From positions 45,445,083 through 45,509,082 of the forward strand of contig CM070874.1 of NCBI GenBank assembly GCA_036365515.1: 64,000 bases of DNA. Direction: 5' to 3'. Positions 1 through 13,000 of this stretch are shown here, one piece after another. Below the pieces are notes generated by a model that was not told the DNA's origin, did no database searches, and saw nothing but the letters and a program-made list of their open reading frames with translations. How positions within the stretch are numbered: position 1 is the first letter of the stretch; each line of letters opens with the position of its first letter. Origin of the DNA: Torymus aiolomorphi (Eukaryota > Arthropoda > Insecta > Hymenoptera > Torymidae). Made by a program: the position numbers and the translations under genes.

Positions 1-14
1 TATAAGCCATGCGA

Positions 15-281
15 TCACAGTAAAATATTGTCACCGATATTTCTGATGATGTCCTGAGCTCTTTGAGCAGCATTTAACACAGTGTTTTCTGTTGTCGTTG
101 AGTAATCGATAGTTGTGGGTCTATTTTCACTGGATTCGTTCACCAATTCAATCGACGACTCAACGGTCTTGATATCACTGGTGGTTTCTTTAGCGTCGAT
201 CACATGCTGCCCGATAAGGAGACAGCAAAGCACGGAAATCGACGATAGCACCGCGCCGCGACTGCTCCTCGGGCTGTACAT
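15..281 (-). CDS. Secreted protein, first coding exon (partial)
   Basis: I do not recognise the family. The ATG at 281 opens an 88-codon frame whose first residues are a basic stretch (SPRSSR) followed by a hydrophobic run (VLSSISVLCCLLIG), a good signal peptide or signal anchor. The rest is Ser/Thr/Glu-rich with an NES glycosylation sequon. The frame stops near the window edge at a TGA, but a GT (ATCG|GTGACA on the minus strand, near 33) could be the donor, so this is probably exon 1 of a longer gene lying to the left. Codon content looks coding and balanced, unlike the AT-rich noise that follows. Start choice: first ATG, directly before the signal sequence. Confidence 0.55.
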   Translation of the reverse strand: MYSPRSSRGAVLSSISVLCCLLIGQHVIDAKETTSDIKTVESSIELVNESSENRPTTIDYSTTTENTVLNAAQRAQDIIRNIGDNILL

Positions 282-2333
282 GGCTCGGATAGTCTAGTTT
301 GACTGGGACAGTATTTACCAAACGCTTCGTGTTATATGTGAGAATATCCGATAAAATCACACACGGCGCACTGAGTCATTTTCCATCATCACTGCGGAAC
401 GCTTACTGACCTTTGGGATCGAAACTGGAAACAATCAACAGAGACGCATGCGCGGGATGCTTCGTTGGTGCGCTGTCCCCGTACCTGTGATCCTTTCTTT
501 TCTTTCCACCTATATTTCGCGAACGGCTTACATATTTCTAGGAGATAAGCTGCTTGGTTGAGTCCGTCTTATTTTATGGTAATCTAACTTCGGTTGACGA
601 TTTTCTACACAAAAATCGAGAGGCATGCACCTTGGAATCGTATTAACGGCTAAGCATTTTCTAAACATGCCGCCTGAGTCGTTTTTTCAAATGAAAATTG
701 TCGAAAAAAAATTATTTAGACTATGAAACAACTTGGAGTTTGGTTTTTTAGTAAAGTACATCATTTCTTTAAATATTTTTTTATAAGTAAGGTAACTCGA
801 GGTAATTTGGCCGTATACCTATACTTAATTCGGCTACACACACTTCCTCGGTCCCACTTTTTATGGAAAAGATTATTTTCTGAATCATTTTTACTTGTTT
901 ACAAGAGAATTTATTCGAAAAGTGACCGTATTAGCTACATACACTAAGCGTACAGATAACGTAATTTTTTTTATCTCCTAACTAGGCTAATTTTATTTTT
1001 TAAATGTTCAAATTTTTTTTCTATTAGTAGAAAATAGATTGTATTTCAATGTACTTATGTTTATACATTTTTGTCGATTTTGTTTAAAAAAAATAAAAAA
1101 TTTTTTTTGGAATCAATTAGCCGAATTAACTACACATGACGAAGCACCGTCAAAGGCTCTTGTTACAATTTGGCTTCATGAAGTCAATATTAAGTATTCC
1201 TATAGAGTTTTGAATTTTTTTCTTCGTCGAAGATGTGATATATTTTGATCTTTTAAAAAAAGTTTTTTTTTTCTAAATATGCATGCTTGCAGAAACTTAC
1301 AAAAAAATTTCCGCTTAAGGTGGCCCAATTACCTCGAGTTAACTTACACAATATAACTTGATAAATATGCAGTAATATATTTTATCATTCCGTCGTTATT
1401 GAAAATATTTTTTTTCCTGTTGAAATGCTGTGAAGAAAATTGAAATACTGTGAAGAAATTTGATTCTCATGAATATCTTAGGAATTATACGGTCTTAACA
1501 TAATCTTCTTAAATGATTTTGTGTGTTTTGATGTTTTAAACCAGTACCAGTATAATTAAAAAAATGTTGGCTTGTGGAATTCCCGTCTTTACATACAGTG
1601 ATTCAGCCGCTTTCATCGCAACTTGAGACGATTATTATAGTAAACTCAAGTCGAATCTATAGGTTAGATCTCGCTAAAGGCCCAAAGAGTGCGGATCGCA
1701 TGCCTAAGATCTAAGTAACATATTAATAAAGTCTGTCATTACATGTACGAGTTGAAGTTTATTATTTAAGTCACTCTATTACCCTAAGTCAACGTCTAAG
1801 AATCTCGATTTTAATATATTTTTTTCTTTTATCTGATTCACATAAGAGAACTTCAATGGGAAGAGAAATTTAGTTACAGGCATTTTTTTAGAGAGGAGGC
1901 CATTGATAGTAATACCGACTAAAACCTCCCTGCCGATCTTCTGAGCAGGTCCTCACTCCTCCCCACGACTGATATACTAATTCCCCCCGCGGAAACGGTC
2001 ATACGGCTTCCTCTTCCTTCCTTCTTTCTTCTTCTCGCCTAATGCAATTTACTCAGCCCGTCCACCAGGCTCGAGGCGAGAGCAATCACCTCCCAATGCC
2101 ACGGAGCTGTTTCCTCTCTTCTCAAAACCTGGGACATACGACCAGAGCATGCCAGACGCTCCGCGCTTTGATATACTCCAATTCTCTTCAGGAGCTGAGA
2201 CTGCAGCCGATGGTAGTGAGCCCCTGGGTGAGATGAAAGGTGACGATCCGTGTCTCCTCTTTGTCCATATTCTATATAACGCATAGGATGCTGCGGTGTG
2301 TCCACCGATCCTCGCCTGCTATATTAGACAGAG
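282..2333. other. Intergenic, no gene seen
   Basis: 5' flank of the minus-strand secreted-protein gene followed by AT-rich DNA. Short frames at 723-947 and 1039-1248 are low-complexity. A GC-richer patch at about 1900-2330 has frames on both strands, but neither resembles a family I know. Confidence 0.5.
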
Positions 2334-3342
2334 AGCTCGGAGCCAAAAATATCTCTGAAATGATAAAAGTTATAGTTTTTTGATAATCGATTGCAGTACC
2401 GGTGTACATGAATATGCTCTGGTCAGTCAATAAGCTATTATTGGTGTCATCGAAGCGCTGTCAAACATGTCGTGGATGGCCGAGTAAATGCAATGAATTG
2501 ATAAAGGCTGAAACTTTGTATGCAAGTTATATATTGGGTCCCTTGAAGAATATAAATCGCAGTCAGTCAGTTCTATGTTGGGACGGGGGTAGTCAGTCAG
2601 ACCCCAAGTATATGCATGAAAAAATAATAATGTACAACTCATTGATGAAATCAAGAAATATTTGTATAGGTTCTTTATATGATATAAAAATGTTCTTATT
2701 TAAAAATGTAAAAATATTTTTATCATATACAAAATACAATATAATACCATAAATAAATCCTATTTTCAAAAATCAAATTGTACTGAAATGGCTTAATATT
2801 TATTTTATAATAATAATAATAAGTAAATCTATTTGATAATAATCATAATTTATAGAAAGTTATTATTATAAATATTATTATTAATATTTAGATTAGATTT
2901 TGAACTATAATTAATAATAATAACGAAGACAAGAGCAAGCGGCCGCCCGCCGCAACGATCGCGCGCGCACAATATTTATACATTTTTTCGCTGATTGGCT
3001 GGCGTCGTTCCATCGAATGGTTGACTGAACATTTTTTTTATGGTTTATGTCATATAAAGAACCTACACAAATTTTTCTTGATCTCATCAATGAGTTGCAC
3101 ATTATTATTTTTTCATGCATATTTGGGGCCTGACTGACCACCCCGTTTCAACATAGAATTGACTGACTGCGATTATTCTTCAAGGGATCCAATTTATAGC
3201 TTGTATACCATACAAAGTTTCAGTCCTTTATCAATTCAGTCAATAACTTGACTGACCAGAGCATATTCATGTATACCGGTACTGCAATCAACCATCAAAA
3301 AACTAGCTTTTATCTTTTCAGACTTTTATGGCTCCGAGGTCT
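2334..3342. repeat. Foldback element, ~300-bp inverted arms
   Basis: The left arm (about 2334-2700) and right arm (about 3035-3342) are reverse complements with scattered differences. Shared landmarks are GCTCGGAGCC / GGCTCCGAG at the tips, the ACCGGTGTACATGAATATG block at 2399 and its complement near 3270, and the GGTTCTTTATATGA block at 2668 and 3050. The centre (2700-3030) is AT-rich with a short GC patch at 2938-2970. The frames at 2402-2752 and 2911-3141 are translations of the two arms and are not genes. No target duplication was settled. Confidence 0.8.
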
Positions 3343-3948
3343 TCAACTATATCCTACCTATCGGCGTTACCACTCTTCCCCGATCTTCCTGGACCATTGG
3401 TTGCATTGTCTCTGGTAGAAGTCATCCTCTTCCGCGGGTGGTAATCCCGCGATTACCGAAAAAGAGCAATTAGGAATACTTAGGGTGACTTCACCAGTGA
3501 AGGAACGAATAAGGAAATTGTAACTTTTGTTATTTAATTAAGTGGTTTAAAAATGGATTAAAAGTAAAATCCTTTTAAAATTTATATTCTAAAATGTTCA
3601 AACTTTACGTTGGTGAGCAAATTTTGAATAAAAAATCAAAGTAAAAATTTTATTTAATGAAAATCTGTAAATATCTCCTAAAAACCAGTAAACAAACACG
3701 CAATCTTAGTATCTAAATACGTTTCACCAGTGAAGGAATACATCGCCAGTGAAGAAACCCTTAATAGCGGCGATTTTATGATTTTATTCTTAACAAGATA
3801 ATTTCTTTTATGCAGAATATTTATATAAAATGAAATAAAAATTTTCAAGGATTCGAAAATGATCGTCATGTTAGATAAGCAATACATAGAAAGCTTGATA
3901 TTTTCATATTTGTGCAAATCCGCGTACTATAGCAAGCAACTGGGGTAT
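3343..3948. other. Intergenic, short repeated motif
   Basis: No gene. The motif TTCACCAGTGAAGGA occurs at about 3489 and again at 3722, with a third partial copy (CGCCAGTGAAG) just after; it is itself a small palindrome (TTCACnnGTGAA). Confidence 0.4.
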
Positions 3949-4532
3949 AAAAACGGAAAAATTTTTTTTTGAGGGCACACCTATCACATAAGGTTTTTTC
4001 GGTTCTTTAGAACACTCATCATTCGTTGCTAAGCTTTTTTGCCGACGAAATCAATTTTTCTTATGGAAATTTAACATGCGAAAAATGGACGAAAAGTAGT
4101 CATTGATGATTAACCAACAGCAAACTATTGAAGAGGGCAAACCAAATTCCACAGAAGAATTACGTGGGTTTGAAAAAAATCGCTCATTTTCGTCATTATT
4201 CGCCAATTTGAAATTCACGTAGCTTTGCACAGAATCGACCGATTTTAATGATTCTCATCTCAAATTAAAGCTCTATTCTTTAACTTTAATCGCCTTTTTA
4301 TGGAATTTGGTTTGGCCTCTTCAATAGTTTGCCATTGGTTAATCATCAATGACTACTTTTCGTCCATTTTTCCCATGTTAAATTTTCATTTCAGAAAAAT
4401 TGATTTCGTCGGCAAAAAAGCTTGGCAACGGATAATGAGTATTCACGAGTATTTTGATGTTGCGGGACCTCCAAAGAACCGAAAAAACCTTATATGGTAG
4501 GTGTGCCCTCAAAAAAAATTTTTTCCGTTTTT
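3949..4532. repeat. TIR element (~580 bp, ~200-bp arms)
   Basis: Arms 3949-4150 and about 4295-4532 are reverse complements: the tip reads AAAAACGGAAAAATTTTTTT, then GAGGGCACACCTA, CGGTTCTTTAG, GACGAAATCAA and GATGATTAACCAA, all present in mirror order on the right. No coding capacity, so it is a non-autonomous DNA transposon or foldback element. The frame at 4300-4500 is an arm translation. Confidence 0.8.
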
Positions 4533-5532
4533 GCACATATATAAAGTAAATGTTCTTTAACTGGTGACTGTTCTAATACTGGTGTAGTCATCCTATTTGG
4601 AGGATCATCCGCATGAACCGCCCCAGTAAATAGTAGGTTTGCAAAAAAGCATGTTTCAATAGGCGCAACTTTTGCTTCCGATGATTACTTACATATAACT
4701 ATCGTCAAAACTTTACACCTGGTATGTGTTCCGGAAAATTATATGATTCTCACCTGATCATATAAATATACTTTTAAATATTCACTTTCAGTTAACGTTT
4801 TATTCTCTGTACTTAGTATTTGTTACTAATGTAATGTAAACATCGAAATAATTTATGTATTGTGGAATTTTTCAAAACTGATGAATCCATTGTTATAAAT
4901 AGTCAATTGAAATATCGTTCTGAATTTATTTAAATATATTTACATTTAGAACATATTAAGGTACTTGTATCCTATAAATTAAAAGACCCTAACTTTTTCT
5001 AAAAATTTTTGGGAGAAATGAATTCTTTGATTATAAAATATGTAGGTACGTTAAATTTTAAGATAATGTATCGTTTAGATTCAAATATATAGTTATCCAA
5101 AGTTTCATACTTTTGATATTATTTAATAATATCAATTGCATCAGCAGATGAAAATTTTCAAAACTTCATGAATTGAATTCTAGTAATTACATTAGTTAAT
5201 ATTTATAGAAAATCTCAAAAGATGCTATCAACTATGAAAAAGTAATGACATATTATGTTTGTAAATTTCTATCATTAATTAACGCAGTAATATCTATTTA
5301 TAAACTTTCTAATTTCCAAAAACTTTTCACGCTTCGTTTGATCGTCGTAAACGTGGAGTTAGGTACATTACATATAGGTATAGGTCAGCGTATCCGCGTA
5401 TGTCCACATTTATAAATATTCACTTGACATTAATATAATTTTGATTTATACAAATCAAAGTCAATTATTGTAAAACTTTCATTTGAGAAAATATCATTCC
5501 AGCCGCGCTTTTTATTTGCGATCCTAGGTAGC
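4533..5532. other. Intergenic, nothing recognised
   Basis: AT-rich, without frames, repeats or motifs that I can support. Confidence 0.4.
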
Positions 5533-5641
5533 GCGCCATCTGTAAATAACGTGCGGTAGGCCCACATACCGCCCATAAGAACTAATCTCTTTGGAAGGAG
5601 GAAAGCCGAAAGGCCCACCGCACGCTATTTACAGATGACGC
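5533..5641. repeat. Small hairpin MITE
   Basis: GCGCCATCTGTAAATAACG at 5533 and its near complement ending at 5641 flank a short loop. The arms are about 30 bp and continue through GTGCGGTAGGCCC / GGCCCACCGCAC. The 62-codon frame at 5430-5618 only reads through it. Confidence 0.75.
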
Positions 5642-6312
5642 ACTAAACTTGGGATCCTGAATACGCAGCAAATCTTAGGTAAACACGAAAGCAGAAGAAC
5701 GTTGTCGAATCACATTTATTAGATACGTGATAAAAAACTAGTTGACTGTAGGTAGATATTATTTAATATTTTATTGTTTTTGTGTTTGTAGTACCACGTC
5801 TGTGACTTTTTCATAATATTAATATTTTTCGTATACAAATTTAGAGGGGTGTCAATCTAATCACAAGAAGAAGAATAAATTTAGAGTGTCAGATAACATG
5901 TGTTTAAATATTTCACTTAGATTTTGTTTTGACTCATATAGTTAGGATACAAGTATACCTAAGTAGTTCATGTACTTATAGAATAAAAAAATTTCTTTGA
6001 TTGCGGAAATGTGAAATTTCATTGATTTTAACACACATGACTAATTTCATGGTATAACGTGCATGTAGGCAGATCATAGGATATGCATCCAATTGGGATT
6101 TAAAGTGTAGTGGCTGAAGCAAGGCAGTAACATATTTAAAAGCTACAAGTGCGAAAGCCGAAAAGGATATATGTTATGGACGAAGCAATAAGGCAGTAAA
6201 TTGCACTTTTCCCACTCCTCCATTTCACCGTAAGAAACAACGGTCTCCTCTTTTCAATCCGCCATGATACTTTAAATCCGAAATAGAGTGAGATTTGCAT
6301 GTGACAGAGTAC
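5642..6312. other. Intergenic, nothing recognised
   Basis: AT-rich; no frame longer than 60 codons and no repeat I could pair with another part of the window. Confidence 0.4.
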
Positions 6313-7103
6313 CTAGAAGTTCGCACCCCATATAAGAAATCATCAAATATTATATGATTCGATTGCGCGTAAAAAATGATTAATAAAAATGCAAAGTAGA
6401 CTTTTGCGCGTGTTTTCGTTTTTTAGATAATAAGAAAAGAAAACGTTCGGGTGCTAGAAAAATTAAAAGTTTTAATTTTATCATAGAAAAATTGATAATG
6501 CGACAATTGTTTCAATGGTAATTGATAGTTTTCAACACGCGCAAACAGCACCCGTAATTAGTTTTATCATAGGCCAATTATTTATGCAATAAAAAAAGTT
6601 TCAAATTCTCAGTCACGTACTGACTCGTACTCACGTATTTGATCATGCGCATGCGCGTGAATCGAGAGTTAGAGACTGCGGCACTTGACTAAAGAAATAA
6701 TATTCCTCTTGTTACCGACTCTTTAATACTGTCCACGCAGAGAGGGATATTATTTCTTTAGTCCATGTTGTCCAGACTCTGATGAATAAGAGACTATATC
6801 TCTTTAAAAGTACCGATTTGATAATTATGTAAATATTAGGTCTATTGCAAAACTAATTACGGGTGCTGTCTGCGCGTGTTGAAAACTACCGATTACTATT
6901 GAAACAATTGTCTCATTATCAATTTTTCTATGATAAAATTAAAACTTTTAATTTTTCTAGCACCCAAACTTTTTTTTTTTATTATTTAAAAAACGAAAAC
7001 ACGCGCAAACGTCTACTTTGCATTTTTATTAATCATTTTTTACGCGTAATCGAATCATATAATAATATTTGATGGTTTTTTATATGGAGTGCCAACTTCT
7101 TAC
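6313..7103. repeat. TIR element (~790 bp, ~240-bp arms)
   Basis: The left arm 6313-6565 and right arm 6841-7103 mirror each other: AGAAGTTCGCACCCCATATA versus GAGTGCCAACTTCT at the tips, then ATTCGATTGCGCGTAAAAAA, GCAAAGTAGAC, GCGCGTGTTTTCGTTTTTTA, ATTAAAAGTTTTAATTTTAT and CACGCGCAAACAGCACCCG. A second hairpin sits in the loop (ACTAAAGAAATAATATT at 6689 against its complement ending at 6762). No coding capacity. The frame at 6863-7072 translates the right arm. Confidence 0.85.
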
Positions 7104-7141
7104 TGCTATGTAACAGTCAATCGCAAAAGCAATGTGTTTAT

Positions 7142-7161
7142 CCCCCCCCCCCCCTCCCCCC
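7142..7161. repeat. Poly-C tract
   Basis: A 13-C run, one T, then 6 C, with no gene nearby. Confidence 0.9.
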
Positions 7162-7807
7162 GTCACTTATAAAGAGAACGTAATCTCGTGATTGGTTGCC
7201 AGATACACCTCTTACGAACGTACCTACTTTTACTTTAACAAGAGAATCGGGATGATCACACGTTATAGTGATTGGCTGTTACCCAAGGAAATGTATAATA
7301 GATACTATTGATAGATATAAGTATGTATGTCTACAAGAAGAATATTTAGATTTGATATTGATTTAATTAGTTAGGAACATGTAATTAAGTTAAATGACCA
7401 ATCGCCGCTTCGGTTTCTATGAGTTCTCTATAGTTTTTCGTCCAGTGAATTCACACAGGATACAGCTGTGCCGGCCCAGTGCCGATCTTAGCTTTTCCAG
7501 TGCCCCTGGGAAAATTTTTTCATGGCGCCCCTTTAAGGAATACAAAAGATAGAATTTATAAATCTTTTGATATAACAAAGTTAAAAAATTTTGAACTTCA
7601 AATTGTTTGAAAAAGTTTATACTGTATAAACAAAAATTTAATTATCAAAATTTCTATTATCATATAATGACAAAAGTTAATCAAAATTATTTTAAATAAC
7701 TTAAGTAGTATATAAAAGATTTGGATGGAAATTTTTAGTGTAGATATAAGTAATGCACAAAATGTTGTAAAAAGTTAATAATTGAATAAACTCCAAAATC
7801 TAAATGT

Positions 7808-8180
7808 CGGGGGATGCGAGTTCCGCGTAGAAGTAGAAGGAACGCAGACGAGCCGAAGAAGCGAGTTAATTATTGAAAAAATAAAAAACCAAAATAAACG
7901 GGTGTCGGGATATTGCCTTCCTTTTCTACGTGGAACTCGCAACCCCCGGCTATTTGGGGTTTGTAGTTGATTACATATTCAACTTGCTTTCTCCCGCCCG
8001 TCTGCGTGCATTCCTCTTCTACGTGTAACTCGCTTCCCCAACTATTTGAGGTCTGTAGTTGATTAAATAATCAACTTGCTTTCTCTCGTCCGTCTGCGTG
8101 CTTCCTCTTAGACTTGGATCTAGCATCCCCCGGCTATTTGGTTCTGGAACTTTGGAGTTTTCCCCCAGCTATTTGTGTTT
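7808..8180. repeat. ~90-bp GC-rich tandem repeat with inverted leader
   Basis: About two and a half direct copies from 7925: each reads CTACGTG..AACTCGC, a CCCC..CTATTTG..GTC/TTTGTAGTTGATTA block, then CAACTTGCTTTCTC and CGTCTGCGTGC. A copy of the same block lies in inverse orientation at 7808-7875 (GCGAGTTCCGCGTAGAAG). The short frames here (7782-7970, 8098-8286) are not genes. Confidence 0.65.
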
Positions 8181-8236
8181 TGGAGCGCCCCTACCAGCCC
8201 GGCCCCCTAGGACGCCGCCCAACCGCCCCCCCCCCA

Positions 8237-8590
8237 GCAGAGTTCTCTATGCCGTACCGACCACAATATTTTTAATTAAATATTAATTGTTACAAGCTTT
8301 TTCTTGAATTCTGAGAGTCGATGCACAAAGGCAAACTTATTATCTAATTCCGGGTTAAATTTTAGATAAATCTATTGGAAAATCAAGACGAAATTTGAGA
8401 ATTCGCAAGATGTCGTATTTTGGGGTTAATATGATATATTATGCGACGTTACAAGTTCTCAAATTTCGTCTTTATTTTCCAACAGATTTATCTGAAATTT
8501 CACCGGGAAGTAGATAATAAGTTTGACTATGTGCGTAAACTCTCAGAATTATATTAAAAACATTGTGGTCGGTACGGCAGAGAACTCTGC
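8237..8590. repeat. TIR element (~355 bp, ~150-bp arms)
   Basis: GCAGAGTTCTCTATGCCGTA at 8237 is mirrored by TACGGCAGAGAACTCTGC ending at 8590. The arms continue through CTGAGAGT, CAAACTTATTATCTA, AGATAAATCTnTTGGAAAAT and GACGAAATTTGAGAA. A third, solitary copy of the right tip follows at about 8617-8650, so ends of this family recombine or nest here. Confidence 0.8.
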
Positions 8591-8697
8591 CGGTATAAGG
8601 AATCCCCTTAATATTTAATTAAAAACATTGTGGTCGGTACGGCAGAGAAGGCATCCCCTTATATACCTATGAGGAAGTTTGCCTTAGAAGCTCGGAA

Positions 8698-9431
8698 CAG
8701 AGGGAGCCAGTACGCGTTAGCCCTGTCATGGCCGCCGCACTAATACAACCATACCTCTATGCTTGTTGGTGTGTCCGTGAGCTCATCTGCATGTGTGTGA
8801 CCGTTGCTAACATCTGATATAATTGGAGTGTGTGTTATGTTGACTAATTTTAAAGAAAACATAATGAATGATATATAATAAAATGTAAAACTATTTTAAC
8901 TTGTATATAATATTATTTAATAAATTTTTAAACTTTTACAAAAATATTTGAAATTGTATACAATATTATTTCATAAATATTTCTTAGCCAAAAAAGGTAG
9001 AAATAAAACTTAAATATTATATTTCATAAATATTTCAAACACAAACATTTGAAATCGTATATAATATTAATTATTAATAAATATTTCTGGGCCAACTAAG
9101 GCTGAAATAAAACTTATATTTAATAAGTATTTCAAACTCTTAGAAACATTTGAAATCTTATATATTTACTATTTAATAAATATTTCTGTGCCAAATAAGG
9201 CTGACATAAAACTTATATTATATTTGATAAATATTTTAAGCTTTTACAAACATTTTCAATTGTAACAACAATAAATTTACTATACTTAAATAGAATCACA
9301 TATTTTCAAATAATACTGTAACTTTTGAATTAGTGCGGGATACATAAGCATAAAAGTACTTATGGTTGGGTAGGTTAGGCTAGTGCGGCGGCCATGACAG
9401 GGCTAGCGCGTACTGCTACTGCTGCCCTCTG
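8698..9431. repeat. TIR element with internal ~100-bp tandem array
   Basis: CAGAGGGAGCCAGTACGCGT at 8698 is mirrored by ACTGCTGCCCTCTG ending at 9431. Shared inner arm: TAGCCCTGTCATGGCCGCCG with its complement near 9390. The body (about 8870-9280) is four degenerate direct copies with period 100-103 bp, marked by ACATTTGAAATC at 8943, 9043, 9146 and 9249. No coding capacity. Confidence 0.8.
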
Positions 9432-10029
9432 TTAGTGTTTTATTTTAAACCTGGTTACCGTCTGTCGGTATCAGTTACACCCACACGCGCGCCGAACGCG
9501 CGTTAAAAGCGTCTATGTAGACGCAGCCTAAGACGGCGCAGCGCAGCGCGGCGCGGCGCTTATGTAGATTGACTAGATTCACTCTTCCATCACTCAGTGT
9601 CTCAGCGACTGTCAAATGGTCGAGTCGCTGCAGTCGCTGTAGAGCCTGCAGATCTGTAGTATACTTCTTGAATCTTGAAACAATGCACATTAGCATGCCA
9701 ATTGCCAGCGTAGGTATAGCTCGTATAAATATAATTTAGACTGTCTTTTACAGTCTGCTAATTTTTATCAAATAGAAATAATTAACCGTGAAAGATTTGG
9801 AATTATCTGGGAAATTGATTTTTATTCAAGTTTACCGCCAAATACTAAATTTGAGGTATAGGTGTCACTCGTGTTAGTGTCAGTGCTGCCATTTGCAACT
9901 CCTGGTGCATCGTGCATATAATTGACCTCAATATGGCCGCTGCCATGAACATCAGTTGTTACTGTTAAGGCGAAGTGGAAGTGCACATATATACATCAGT
10001 GATTACACGGAGACGGACCATAGCTTACA
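9432..10029 (+). other. 5' flank of the NXF1 gene
   Basis: Contains a CpG-rich stretch at 9478-9560 (runs of GCGC and CGGCGC) and then AT-rich DNA up to the start codon. It likely holds the promoter and 5' UTR, but I cannot fix a transcription start. Confidence 0.35.
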
Positions 10030-13000
10030 ATGCCTAAGAAGTCAAACAAGCCCTTCTGGGTAGGACGAGGACGAGCTAGTAATCCCGAGGAAAAACATTT
10101 TTACGGTAAGAATCAATCAATATTATATAATTTAACAAGCAAAACTTGGTTATTGAGTCATCATAACCTTTACTCAGTTTCTACACCAGATCATTGTTTT
10201 ACATATGTTTTTTAATAAAGTAAAATTTCGTTTTCTAGGAAAGAGTCATTAATAATGCGCAATTTTTGATCTATATGAATTAATAAAATTTAACATTTTT
10301 TGCAGGTCATGATGATAGGACAAGCCGTCCAAATGATGGTCCAAAGTTCACAAATAACAGGCCTCGGGTATTGTTTAAGACACAGACTTGTAAAGGAAAA
10401 CGTGGAGAACAAAACTTGAGAGGAGAGCAACACATGAAAAAAGTTGGCCTTTTAAAACAACAGTTAGATGATGATGTGTTAATGTCAGCCAGTTCAAATA
10501 ATAACAGCCGACAAGTTGTCAATAGAAAACGCAGACCCATAGCATACATTAATGGACGGAATAGTCCATTGCCACATGGTGACTCCAGAGATGGATGGCC
10601 AAGACAAATACAAACTAGTGACTCAAATTGGTATCAAATTTTTGTAAGTATCCATCTTCAAATAGATTATTTTTTTATTATTATACTTGTATTATAACTA
10701 GTGTTTAATTATAATATAGTAATAGTTTAAAAACTCAAAGAAACAAACTTGAGATTTATTTTTTGGTTTTAATTTATGTAGTTCAAATGTTATATATAAG
10801 CAAAGTTTAGTTATATTTATATAGCTGTATATAAACAAATTTAAAGAATACGTTAAGTTGTTTTAAAAAAAAAACTTCTCAGTATTTACCTTACGAGAGA
10901 AAGGATACTTATAAACATAACATTGAAAATAGATATTTATGAATTGAAAAATACTTATAAAAAATGAACTACAAATGCTTACAGTTACTATAACTAAGTT
11001 TCCATAAAAAAGTAGAAGACATTGATCAAAGCTTATAGCTACTTAATATCAAATATAGAAAACTGACGAGTTTGACTGCCTGAGTTTTAAATTGAAACGT
11101 ATACTAAAAATTTTTTTAAATATGAGAGAATGAATAATTTTTCTTATTTTTTGTAATTGTTTCTGTTTTAATTTATGAATTATAAAAAAGCTTTAAAAAG
11201 AAATTAAAATTCTATCTACATAGCTTTATAGTTTTATCATTTAGTTTGAGAGTTCCAGGAAGATAGTAGGTTTAATATTTTTGCTGAAAAAAGATATTTA
11301 TGGATTATTCTTTACTTGTTTTAAAAAGGTGGTATAAAAAGTAAATGAAATTATTTGCTTTCTGGTAATTTTAAATATTTATGTATTTATTGTAACTATA
11401 ATATAATGTATAAAAGCATAATGTCTTTGGCTTGCCTATGTATTTAAACTTTTCTTTCCTTCAGAGTACTCCTTTATTCGTAGACAAATAAAACTTTTAA
11501 GAAATGTTCATTTTGATCATGGCAATAAAAGTATTAAAGTATTATTATTTTATTATAAAATCACATTAAATATGTTAAATATTGGCAAAAATATTTTGTA
11601 ATACATAATTTTTTAAATTTTACTAATTTGACAAGTAAAATATTCAAGTTTTTATATGCATAGGTAGGCAATGAAGCTTTTAAAGTGTTGACACTAATTT
11701 TTTAAAAGAAAACTAAAGACAACTTTTTTACTGTTTGCTTTTTAACTTAAAATGGACCTAAAATAGCTTCATTTACAGATGATTAGTTTCTAAAATAGAA
11801 AATATATAAATTTTTATACAAATTTAGAAAATTCTTAAGTTTATAAACACTAAATATATATGAATTTGTAAAAATTAGATTAAATTTATTTATTGAGTTT
11901 CCAAAATATGAAATCAAGCTTCATTTTTTTATGATCAAATTTTAATTGTATTTGCTATTTAAATAAAAACATTTTCAGATTTATTTATTTTTATTTAGTT
12001 TAGATAATAAATTAAAAAATACAAAGACTAAAAATTCACAATATTTGAATAGTTTTTCATATCTATGGTTTTACTATTGATCATTTGTATTGACGGCTTT
12101 TTATGTAATGATAAAATTGCAATATATTCACTATGTATCACAGGATCTTATGCCAATAAACAAATTTCATATGAAATATATTGCTATAACATTCCCCTAA
12201 TTAGTTTATAGATTGAGGTTAAGAAAATAGTTCTTTTAATATATTGGTGATCATACATTGTCTGGCAATTACCAGATATTTTACATCTTAAATTTTTAAC
12301 AAATAAAAATTTTATAAAATTATTAATTTATTTATCACTTTCAAGGCAGTAGGACTCATGTTTATTTTCATGATTCTATTTATATCCTACTTATAACGTA
12401 TAAAAAGAAAATAAGTATTGAAATTGAAAGACTATTAAATTACATTTATTATTGAAAAATTGAAATTTTTTTTATTTGTACATAAAAATGAATTAATACA
12501 TAAGTATTAATTCAATTAGTCTTATTCAGTTCGTCACAAAATTAATATCATTAATATATTTGTATTTTTTTCAGATTCCACGTGGGCAAAAGTTCACAAA
12601 AGAATTTGTACTTGGTAATTTACTTAATTATACAGCTCCTACTTCTTTTACTCCTATTATGGTAAGAAAAAATTGTGCAGTATTTACAAGTAGTTAAAAA
12701 ATAAATTTTTCATGATATTAACTTTTCTTTTTTTTATCTCATGTAGTATAAAATTATTGGAAGTGACGCTATTTTCTATGTTGAGGATTATAGAGTTGCA
12801 AGTAAGTTAGCAGATTGTGATAAAAGAATCACAACAAGTGACGGTTTCAAAATGCAAGTCAGAGTTAGACCAGGTGCTCCTCCTATTGATATTAGTGAAT
12901 CTCTTAAAGAGAGGTTAAAGCAAGCTATGGGTAAAAGATATGTTCAAGAAACAAATGCTTTGAATTTATCTAAATTTTATCATGATCCAGGTAAGAAACA

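Noticed and set aside
2039..2305. 88-codon minus frame in a GC-richer patch
   Set aside because: No domain, signal or splice context recognised; the opposite strand is equally open.
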